Below are positions 56,781-64,000 of a DNA stretch of 64,000 bases, piece after piece; within the stretch, counting starts at the first letter, position 1, and every line of letters begins with the position of its first letter. A program made the position numbers and the translations under genes. The DNA comes from Dactylorhiza incarnata (taxonomy: Eukaryota > Streptophyta > Magnoliopsida > Asparagales > Orchidaceae). The notes beneath the pieces were generated by a model, which had not been told where the DNA came from, searched no databases, and was given only the letters and a program-made list of their open reading frames with translations. The stretch is from assembly GCA_033032865.1 (NCBI GenBank), contig JAWHQI010000258.1, forward strand, positions 1,364,001 through 1,428,000, written 5' to 3'.

Positions 56781-57227
56781 AGATATCCTCTCTTCTAAAA
56801 TATATTACTCGTTACAGGCGTCTGGTCGGTAAACTCATTTATCTTACTGGAGTCAGACCCTCCATCTCCTATGATGTTTGAAAGGTCAGTCAGTTTATGC
56901 AGTTCCCAGGGAATATCATATGGAAACTGGACTACTGTTTTGAAGAAACAATCATTCATGCATTGAAGCATATTCTGATGCAAGCTATGCATATGATGAA
57001 TGCAATCGAAAATTCACTTCTCCGTATTGCGCATATGTCAGAGGAAATCTTGTCATTTGGAAATACAACAAACAAGCAGTGGTGTCCAGGTCGAGTGCAT
57101 ATGCTGAATATAGAAGTATGATTCAGACTAATTGTGAGTTAAAGTAGTTGAAAACACTTCAAAACGATTTTGGTGAAACCTATAATTATCCTATACCACT
57201 ATTTTGTGATAATAAAGTTGTTAAATA

Positions 57228-58056
57228 TAGGGGGTGCAAGCAGTTCGGTTTGGGTCGGTTTGGACCCAAATCGAAAAGAGTTGGTTATTTATTTCCCCAA
57301 ACCGAACCAAACCTAAACCAATCGGTGCGGTTCAATAATCGGTGCGGTTTGGGGCAATTTTTCGGGGCGGTTTCAGTTTTATTAAAATTGTTTTTCAAGC
57401 ACAAAATTGATATTATTATTTTTATATTACATGATGTACACGTATAATTGAAAATTGTGATAACCTAATCTTTGTTTTAAATTTACTATATGCAAGTTTG
57501 TTTCAATCTAGTTGTGAGTCAAGAATATTATTTTTGACAAAATTTCTAAGAGAGAAAATTGTACCAAAGTAAAAAATATTAGGAAATTTTGAATATTTAA
57601 AAAAATAGTGAAACTAGAGAATGTATTAATTATGAATAGTCGTGAAAATAAAATGCAAAAATTTATGATATCTAGATTGCTTTTCAATCATCATTCTACA
57701 CCTTATCATGCACCAAATCAACATATAAATTCAATGCGATAAATTTACTAACATACATATATGAGCAAAGTACATAATTAGGTCGTGAGTGTTTGAGGCA
57801 AAGACTATTGATGCGTGAAAAAAAGTTAATTCGACTTTTGTGAATACTGACTATTTGATTAGAGTATAGACCATAATGTATTTATGTATTATTAATTTAT
57901 TTCTGTTCGGTTCGGTGCGGTTTTATTGATTTTTGAAAATCGAAAACCACACCGAACCGAAATAAGGGCGGTTATCCTAAATGAAAAATCGCCCCTACAC
58001 CGAACCAAGCGGTTCGGTCGGTTTGGACGGTTTTCAGTTTTTCGTGCACACCCATA
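57228..58056. mobile_element. hAT-type MITE, 829 bp
   Basis: Begins TAGGGGGTGCAAG and ends CGTGCACACCCATA; the terminal ten or so bases are inverted with mismatches. Subterminal GGTTCGGTT/AACCGAACC repeats are present at both ends, as in non-autonomous hAT elements of plants. Flanking 8-mers GTTAAATA (57220-57227) and GTCATATA (58057-58064) agree at six of eight positions, consistent with an old hAT 8-bp target duplication. AT-rich middle without ORF. Confidence 0.7.
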
Positions 58057-58156
58057 GTCATATACATATCTAAAAATCTAGTATTCCATGAAAGAACAAA
58101 ATGTATTGAAATTGACTGTCACTTTATAAAAGAGGAAGCTATCAAAAAGTGAATAT

Positions 58157-58157
<1 letters not shown>

Positions 58158-58196
<39 letters not shown>
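58158..58196 (+). repeat. 39-base poly-C run
   Basis: Uninterrupted C39 within the RNase H tail of the copia remnant, between a KEEAIKK-like and a TDIFTKL-like segment. Length is prone to sequencing or assembly error. Confidence 0.85.
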
Positions 58197-58197
<1 letters not shown>

Positions 58198-58314
58198 AAG
58201 CCATGTAAAAATTTGACCGACATTTTCACAAAATTGATTTTTTCATCTTTTTCAGATATTTGTGTCAAGTTGGGAGTAATCGATGTATATGCTTGATGGG
58301 GGATTGATGAAACC

Positions 58315-58456
58315 TGTAGAAGAATGAAGTAAGCCCATGTAAAAGCCCATATAAAGGTCCCATTTTCTCTTGTATAGATTAGTCTCACATTATTGTATTG
58401 ACAGACATATAAAGTAATAAAAAGAATTATTTTGCTTCGCATTACATTTTTCTACA
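58315..58456 (+). repeat. 5' LTR of the nested copia
   Basis: 142 bp, TGTAGAAGAATGAAGTAAGC to TTTTTCTACA. It lacks about 45 bp (after TCTCACAT) relative to the 3' LTR. Confidence 0.9.
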
Positions 58457-58469
58457 TGGTATCAGAGCC
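58457..58469 (+). promoter_or_regulatory. Primer binding site of the nested copia
   Basis: TGGTATCAGAGCC immediately after the LTR end TCTACA; complementary to the initiator tRNA-Met 3' end. Confidence 0.95.
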
Positions 58470-59311
58470 ACTTAATTCCTAACACAAAACTCTTGACGAT
58501 TGAGTTTTCGTTCTCGCCGATTGAGTTTTTTTTACCGCTGAGACTCTTCTCTTTCTCAGGAATTCACAGCTGCCCCTAGAAGCTCGCCAAAATTTCTTCT
58601 CCCCTTCTGCTACTGGACTAAGCTGACCTGCCCCTTCTTTATAAGTCCTCCAACTTCTGTAGCACTTGCTGCTTGTTTGCCTGGACTCGTCAACACCTGC
58701 ATGGCCAGCAGGACTTGATGCCTCCAGTCTTGTTGGGATCGACTTCCGTCTCCTGAACTCGCGGGAGATCGTCATTTTTGAACTCGCCGCTCCCTGTGGC
58801 TTTCTTATCGCAGTATTACTGCTTCGGAGCTCGCCAATCCTCCTTTCTGCACCCGCAGGGTCTTCTTTGCGACTCCTGCATCGACGCGAGCTCGTCGTTT
58901 TCGAACTCGACGCTCTCTGTAGCTTACTTCTCGCAACATTACTGCTTTGGAGCTCACCAATCCTCCTTCTCGCACCCGACAGGTCTCTACTGCGACTCCT
59001 TCATCGATGACTTGATCTCGCCCACAGTTGGAGCTCGTAGTTTCTGAGCCCGCCGCTCTCTGCGTCTTACTTCTCGCAGCATTACTGCTTTGGAGCTTGC
59101 TGATTCTCCTTCCAGCACTCGCTGGGACACCTCTACGACTCTTGCATCAACAACTTGAACTTGCCCACAGTTGGAGCTCGCCGATTCTCCTTCCAGCGCC
59201 CGTTGGGTCACCTCTGCGAACTCATCGACTCCTTAGCTTGCCGATTGCACGACTTGAGATTGCCCATACCCAATGCTCGCTGACCACTTCCTCCTAGCTC
59301 TTGCTTATAAC
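58470..59311 (+). other. Leader of the nested copia
   Basis: About 840 bp between PBS and the gag start, longer than usual for copia. It contains three to four imperfect repeats of a segment with CTTACTTCTCGCA, TTACTGCTTTGGAGCT and CTCCTTC (58790-59200), which generate open frames in two phases. No gene recognised. Confidence 0.6.
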
Positions 59312-60400
59312 ATGGAGAGGAACACTGCATCCGCTTCATCCATCATTCTGGCCATGCTCGTCCTGTCTCCTATCTATGAAGTCCGTGACGAACTCAGAAT
59401 TACCACTATCTTCGTCACTGCGAAGAAAACTTTTATTGAATGGGTCCACTCCGTGCGCCGTGCACTCCAGACCAAGAGTCTTCTCCACCATTTGACTCGC
59501 GACCCACCTATTGAGCCTACTAAGCAATGTCTGCGGGATGATGGGCGAGTCCAGTCCTGGATCTTAAATTCCATGGAAAGTGATTCATATCTCATGACTA
59601 TGCACCACGAGATGCAAAGGCTATGTGGGATGAACTGAAGTTATACTCCAGGAAGGACAACCTTCAACATCTGTTCGATCTCTTTAGAGATCTCCAGGCC
59701 ATTGAACCTGGTTCAGATGGTGACCTGTCATTCGTGGCCCAGCACATGTGGCTTGGATTTAGCACCAACCTCCAACGATGGATTTCTCTATCCAACGGGC
59801 ACAAAAGGAGGCTATCGGCATAACGCTAATGATGTCGCACTACCACCTCATCTTCGGTGTCCTTGCGAACATCTTATCATCTCCCACTATTCCCTCTCTC
59901 TCCGAAGTGTGCTCCATGATTTTGGAGGTGACTCCTCCCACCGATGTCTTGTTGACTCCCTCACCTACCCTACTCCAACACTTTACTGACGCTCGCCCTC
60001 CACCTGCTGGGCCCCGGGGAGGTCGCCGTGGGTCTCAGGGCGGTGGGCGCGATGGCCGCAATTGCTCCAAGTGGCAAAACACTCGCCTATGTGCTCATTG
60101 TGGCTGGACAAATCATACTGAGACCACTTGTTACAAGAAACATGAGTTCCCGACGCAGCCTTCCAATACTCAGCACCATGCTTCTCCCGCGGTGGACATT
60201 TCTACCACATCTTGCTCCGACATTGACACCTTGCGAGAGAAACTCCAGCATCTACGGGGGCTGGTTACTCCAACTTCCGACTTCATCTCCTCTATCTCCA
60301 ACGAAGGTATATCATGTTTTTCCTATAGTCCCTCTTGGATAGTGGACTCTGGGCCACGAATTATATTACTCCGCAGAAATCAGTACATGGACCCTGCTTG
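59312..60400 (+). pseudogene. gag: Gag of the nested copia, ending in protease start
   Basis: ATG at 59312. Segments in changing frames match the UBN2/copia gag: FIEWVHSVRRALQTKS, RVQSWILNSMESDSYL, then KLYSRKDNLQHLFDLFRDLQ (frame shift near 59635), a shift near 59780, and a Gly/Arg-rich tail with the knuckle CAHCGWTNHTETTC (about 60090). It runs into SPSWIVDSGPR (about 60340), where the copia protease D-S-G appears, and ends at a stop. The remaining protease and the whole integrase are absent. Confidence 0.8.
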
Positions 60401-60413
60401 ACCCAAGTTTATC

Positions 60414-60690
60414 ACAGTTAGACATGTAAACGGTTCGGTTCGGTTTTAGGAGAAATCGAACCGAATAACCTCGGTTTTTACACACCCCAAACCAAATCCG
60501 AACCTAGCTGATCGGTTCGATTCAATTCCGTTCGCTTTTTAAACATCGGTTCAGTTTTCCGACATAGATAGGGGTAACAACGAAAATGATTTGAAGATCC
60601 AATTATTTATTCCTTAACATATCATACTTTTACATATATCTAGATTTCTAATGGGAGAGAGGGCACATGGTGATTTATACAGAACACATG
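60414..60690. repeat. GGTTCGGTT-type insertion replacing integrase
   Basis: Begins near TTAGACATGTAAACGGTTCGG and has several GGTTCGGTT and AACCGAA motifs up to about 60560, then AT-rich sequence. It resembles the subterminal repeats of the MITE at 57228 but has no matching second end. It sits where about 2 kb of protease-integrase coding should be, so deletion and insertion may be linked. Confidence 0.5.
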
Positions 60691-62203
60691 CTTATTGGTG
60701 CATTCCAGAAATAGATATTCTAGGTAGAAAAAGTATTCTTCAACATTCATGGTGGCGGGCCGCGATGGATGAGAAAATGGCTGCCCTTTGGGCCAATCAG
60801 ACCTGAGACCTTGTCCCCCTTCCTCCTGGTCAATCCCGTGTAGGATGTAAATGAGTCTTTACTGTGAAGCATCGTCCTGATGGTACTTCAAAGCTCGTCT
60901 TGTGGCTCGTGGTTTCACTTAATAATATGACCTCGACTATGAAGAGACGTTCTCTCCAGTCGCTAAGCTTAATACCGTACATGTCTTGATTTCCTTGGTT
61001 GTACATCGTCATTGGCAGTTGCATCAACTTGATATCAAAAATGCATTCTTTAATGGTGGTCTAATAGAGACTGTCTACATGCAACAACCACCTCGTTATA
61101 AAACCATGAGACAGTCTCTTGTCTGTCACCTCAAGAAATCTCTCTATGGACTTAAACGTTCCTCTAGGTCTTAGTTTGATAAGTTCAGTCAGGTCGTTCA
61201 AGATTTTGGCTTCATCCGGAGCTCGACAGACTTCTCCTTATTTACTCGTTACCGCCCAGCAGGCACAGTGATACTACTTGTATATGTTGATGATATTCTT
61301 ATCACGGGAGATGATCTGAACGGTATATCTATGATTAAGAAACACTTGGCCTCACACATTCAGACCAAAGATTTGGGTCGCCTCTGATATTTTTTGGGTA
61401 TTGAGGTAGCTCGTCGACACGATGGACTTATCTTGTCTCAACGGAAGTACTGTCTCGACCATCTTCACGATGCATGATACTCAGGATGTAAGCCTGATGA
61501 CACACCAATGGATGCCAACCACAAGCTCTGTGCTCACACAACCGATTTTGATCTGCTTCTCTCTAATTCAGAGTATTATCATCGCCTTGTTGGCAAGCTT
61601 AACTATGCGTCTGTCACACAACCCGATATATCATTTGCTGTTGGGGTGGTCAACCACTTCATGCATGCTCCTTAGATGTTCCACCTCCGGTCTGTCGAGT
61701 GAATCCTTCGGTATCTGAAGAATGCTCCGGGACAAGGGCTTGTGTATAAGCCCTCCTCTTCTCTCTCATTAATTGCCTATTATGATGTTGACCATGCCGT
61801 CTCCCTCGATGATCGTCGGTCTTCAAGTGACTATTACACATATTTTGGAGGACACATGGTCACTTGACGAAGCAAGAAGCAGACGGTGGTGACACACTCT
61901 TCTGCGGAGTCTGAGTATCGTTCAATGGCGTATGCTATTTCTAAATTTGCGTGCTTAGAAAGTTTTCTTACTGATCTTGATGTAAAACTCCTCTCTCCTG
62001 CCATTGTATACTGCGATAGTCAAGCTGTCATCCATATTGTCGAGAATCCTATTTTTTGTGAATGTACCAAGCATATCGAAGTTGATTGTTATTTCATCCA
62101 GGAAAAAGTTCAACTTCGTAAACTTGATTTGCGACATGTATTCTCTGCCGAGCAAATTTCTGATATCCTCTCCAAGGCCTTACCACGCCCACTCTACCAA
62201 TAG
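60690..62203 (+). pseudogene. RT-RNase H of the nested copia, broken
   Basis: HSWWRAAMDEKMAALWANQT at about 60750, a frame shift at about 60890, then LHQLDIKNAFFNGGLIETVY, CHLKKSLYGLKRSSRS and an intact catalytic box LLVYVDDILITGDD (61280). HYHRLVGKLNYASVTQPDIS-like text is followed by RNase H: KKQTVVTHSSAESEYRSMAY, IVYCDSQAVIHIVENP and KHIEVDCYFIQEK. The end RHVFSAEQISDILSKALPRP precedes the stop before the 3' LTR. At least six in-frame stops or shifts. Confidence 0.85.
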
Positions 62204-62255
62204 TTCATTTCCAAGCTTGGCGCCTACAATATGCACGCTCCAGCTTGTGGGGGAG

Positions 62256-62443
62256 TGTAGAAGAACTAAATAAGCCCATGTAAAAGCCCATATAAAGGCC
62301 ATCTTTTCCCTTGTATAGATTAGTCTCACATCTTGGTTTGGAGTTGAGATTTCACTCAATCTTATAAAATGTGTACAAATTCTTGCATTGATAAACATAT
62401 GTAAGTAATTAAAGAATTATTTTGCTTATTACATTTTTCTACA
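62256..62443 (+). repeat. 3' LTR of the nested copia
   Basis: 188 bp, TGTAGAAGAACTAAATAAGC to TTTTTCTACA, with a TTGTATAGATTAG core shared with the 5' LTR. Confidence 0.9.
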
Positions 62444-62619
62444 AAGTCCATTTGTAAAAAGCTCTAAAGGGGGCCAATTATACATTTTTTTTATCTTTTG
62501 TTGTATTTAGTCCCACAACTCCAATTGTATATTTATCCTCCTCCTATACTCTATATAAAGAGGAGAGTCTCCATGTAATAAGTTAGTGATTCTAGAATAA
62601 TAACTGTTTTATTATCACA

Positions 62620-63330
62620 AACCTGAACCTGATGCCCTTGAGCCTGATCCTACTATAGTTCTCTTTGGTGTTGAACCTGCTACTGAAGTAAAAGTAAGAT
62701 ACGGTGAACCATAATTAAATAGTTTAGTGGATTACTAAAATTTCATGCCTAAAAAACCCATCCATGCCTATGAGGAAATTCCATTTCATGAACCCCGATG
62801 AGCATGGTAATACTCCTTATTCTTCATTTATTAAGATATCACTTCCTGTTTGTATTTTATATAAGATAATAGACCTACCAAATTGTTAAGAAAACCTATA
62901 AGTTGCACCCAAACCCACCAGAAGTTTTTTGATTTGTTTTGAATGAAATTTATACTTGATGACTTGAAGATTTTTTGAGTAGGAACCATGAAGTGATACT
63001 TTGATAGTGAGTCTGCTTTCAATATTGCTTATAATCCACTTCAATAGAGTGAAACTAAGCATATTGAGATTTATAAGCATTTTATAAAACATAGTAGTTA
63101 ATAATGGCCTTAATGAAAAGTAGCTGTTAGATATTCACCGAAGAGCATTTTATAAAACATAGTATTCTATGCTTACTGAAAAGTGGCTGTTAGATATTGA
63201 CCGAAGAGCTATCTACAACAAGATTCCAAAAGCTTACAAGCAACTGAAGTAGAAGTCGTTCACTCACCAAGTTGATCAGAAGTTGATTTCTGACCCATGG
63301 ACTCTTTGTAGGACTTATTATCTATTCACA
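62620..63330 (+). pseudogene. Another copia RNase H fragment with a tandem duplication
   Basis: At 62995-63090 the plus strand reads FDSESAFNIAYNPLQ, stop, SETKHIEIYKHFIKH, a copia RNase H C-terminal line. A ~68-bp stretch is directly duplicated (63078-63145 and 63146-63209), sharing CATTTTATAAAACATAGTA and GCTGTTAGATATT. Stops throughout; no LTR found. Confidence 0.6.
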
Positions 63331-63869
63331 CATTCCAAGTTTCATATTAATGTATACTTATTTTTCCTTTTAATTTTTTCTTTGGAATGTTCCTTAATTA
63401 GTAGGAATGTAGGATTATAGTGCCCAGTCCTTATTGTATTAACATACGCCTTGATTACCCATGAGAAATAATATCTAATAATCTCCAACTTCCCTTCATT
63501 CACAAGATATTGTGCTCTTGGCTAGTTGACACAATGGCTTCTCTAGTCCTATTTAATTAGCTTGGTTAACCTCAGTAGTCGAAAAGTTCTTCAACCAACA
63601 TGGTATTTTTCTTTGATAGCTTTTGGTTTTGTAAATATAAATCAACTGTATTGTTATTGCATAATTTAAAAAAAATTGAAGATGAAATTTTAAGATTATG
63701 TGTGCAGAAATTCTATTTCTGTAGTTTTTTTACATTAAAATATTGTCTGTAATCCATGTCTTTCACAGGTTTTCCTCCTGCTAAAGTCATTTAAATTTAG
63801 AGAAAAAAATACTGATATGGCCTATTTTAACACTAATTAATGTTGTATACATTTCAAATGGTCAGCCAG
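63331..63869 (+). other. 3' end of NDC1 intron 5
   Basis: AT-rich, no gene. It ends with the acceptor GGTCAGCCAG/GTTGG. The polypyrimidine tract is modest. Confidence 0.6.
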
Positions 63870-63963
63870 GTTGGTATTGGCTTTAGGAGCAGCCGCCAAA
63901 CTTGATGTGGTTCCGGGTTCAGCTGAATTTGCCTATCCTTTTTCAACTCTTGAGGATGCCATT
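63870..63963 (+). CDS. NDC1: NDC1 exon 6 (internal exon, gene continues)
   Basis: 94 bp from acceptor GCCAG/GTTGG to donor ATT/GTAAGA. The first base completes the Trp codon begun in exon 5, giving the conserved EYDWLVLALG line. It continues AAAKLDVVPGSAEFAYPFST and LEDAI. The hydrophobic strand LVLALGA is the end of the FAD domain before the NAD(P)H-binding Rossmann fold, which must be encoded beyond 64000. Exact phase agreement across 22.7 kb of transposons is strong evidence that this is one gene. Confidence 0.95.
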
Positions 63964-64000
63964 GTAAGAAAGCTTCGCTTCTTTGCTTTGCATTATATTT

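Larger units (their letters stand above)
43200..56790 (-). mobile_element. Sirevirus-like Ty1/copia element, 5'-truncated and split
   Basis: Minus-strand copia. 3' LTR start TGTTGAGTTC at 43658; pol C-terminal half at 43645-45760; then an 8,170-bp insertion (45761-53930); then the N-terminal half of pol and gag at 53931-56780. The long gag with a CCHC knuckle, an Asp/Ser/Glu-rich region and a coiled-coil, and the LYDKLLSYELQL wording, resemble the plant Sirevirus lineage. The 5' LTR, PBS and gag start are missing: at about 56790 the sequence switches to an oppositely oriented copia fragment. The left border is approximate. Confidence 0.8.
56790..58300 (+). pseudogene. Copia RNase H fragment interrupted by a MITE
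   Basis: RYRRLVGKLIYLTGVRPSIS at about 56800, then frames with shifts reading VVSQFM-like and TTNKQWCPGRVHML-like segments, and the DNKVVKY line at 57212-57229. The line resumes after the MITE at 58065 (ISKNLVFHERTKCIEIDCHF), reaches the poly-C run and ends with a TDIFTKL...KLGVIDVYA-like tail near 58290. Removing the MITE and one 8-bp duplication restores a copia-like DNK...I...N...F spacing. Confidence 0.8.
58315..62443 (+). mobile_element. Ty1/copia element nested in the copia 3' LTR (complete ends, inactive)
   Basis: LTRs 58315-58456 (142 bp) and 62256-62443 (188 bp) start TGTAGAAGAA and end TTTTTCTACA. The 5' LTR lacks about 45 bp present in the 3' LTR. PBS TGGTATCAGAGCC (58457-58469, initiator tRNA-Met) follows the 5' LTR directly, and the PPT TTGTGGGGGAG precedes the 3' LTR. 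Gag and RT/RNase H remain; nearly all of protease and integrase is missing. Flanking 5-mers AAACC and AAGTC match at only three positions, so the target duplication is decayed or the flank is altered. Confidence 0.85.
56790..62619 (+). mobile_element. Plus-strand copia remnant with nested insertions
   Basis: 3' end of a Ty1/copia element: RNase H from about 56790, a short PPT (GATGGGGGAT at 58296-58304) and 3' LTR starting TGATGAAACC at 58305. The LTR is interrupted after 10 bp by a second copia (58315-62443) and resumes at 62444 (AAGTCCATTTGTAAAAAG), ending near TTATTATCACA at 62619. It also carries a hAT-type MITE and a poly-C run. It abuts the Sirevirus-like gag head to head with no border motif. 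Confidence 0.7.
6593..63963 (+). other. NDC1: NDC1 locus (gene span within the window; continues to the right)
   Basis: Six exons (6593-6698, 38775-38983, 39872-39967, 40841-40907, 41012-41204, 63870-63963) are separated by introns of 32,076, 888, 873, 104 and 22,665 bp. All borders are GT/AG and all phases agree; 765 nt give 255 codons. Plant NDC1 proteins are usually a little over 500 residues, so the C-terminal half lies beyond 64000. The product is a single-subunit FAD-dependent type II NAD(P)H dehydrogenase. In Arabidopsis it is found in plastid plastoglobules (and reported in mitochondria), where it reduces plastoquinone and takes part in phylloquinone and tocopherol metabolism. Introns 1 and 5 hold essentially all transposons of the window. 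Confidence 0.8.

Overview
The window is nuclear DNA of a plant. Spliced exons with GT/AG borders encode a plastid-type enzyme, the introns are filled with nested plant LTR retrotransposons (Ty1/copia, including a Sirevirus-like element, and Ty3/gypsy chromovirus-like elements), and there is an RTE-type LINE and hAT-like DNA-transposon debris. A Sirevirus-like gag-pol points to an angiosperm. I cannot name the species. I see no rRNA, tRNA, CRISPR or prokaryotic gene.

Backbone: one host gene, NDC1 (type II NAD(P)H-quinone oxidoreductase C1), runs left to right across most of the window and continues past its right edge. I place six exons at 6593-6698, 38775-38983, 39872-39967, 40841-40907, 41012-41204 and 63870-63963. 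They join in phase into 255 codons, about half of the usual protein. Two introns are giant because of transposons: intron 1 (32,076 bp) and intron 5 (22,665 bp). Exons 2-6 are secure from protein motifs. Exon 1 is inferred from a good ATG context, a transit-peptide-like product and splice-phase agreement.

Layout. 1-6592: upstream flank with a broken hAT/TTF-zinc-finger transposase relative, a solo LTR (3680-5283, target duplication ATACC) and a long inverted repeat just before exon 1. 6699-38774 (intron 1): gypsy element 1 (7615-13019, target duplication TTATG), a small non-autonomous LTR element and a 5'-truncated RTE LINE. The 3' part of these is present three times in tandem (period 4,986 bp, 11378-26311) with an identical 24-bp filler at each junction. 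Next comes a decayed copia (about 26885-38070), split by a minus-strand chromodomain gypsy element (27534-36204) and by a 462-bp near-perfect palindrome with 5-bp target duplications (37059-37520). 38775-41204: NDC1 exons 2-5. 41205-63869 (intron 5): a minus-strand Sirevirus-like element split by an intact 8,170-bp non-autonomous LTR element (45761-53930, target duplication GTTCT), then a plus-strand copia remnant carrying a hAT-type MITE, a 39-base poly-C run and another complete but dead copia (58315-62443) nested in its LTR.

Most unusual content: the 8.2-kb element at 45761-53930 and the solo LTR at 3680-5283 belong to one LTR family. Its LTRs are mostly tandem-repeat arrays (29-30, 27 and 38 bp units), its interior carries another 25-bp array, and it has no recognisable retrotransposon genes. 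LTR ends, TATA region and array positions are conserved between the two members while the repeat units have been replaced.
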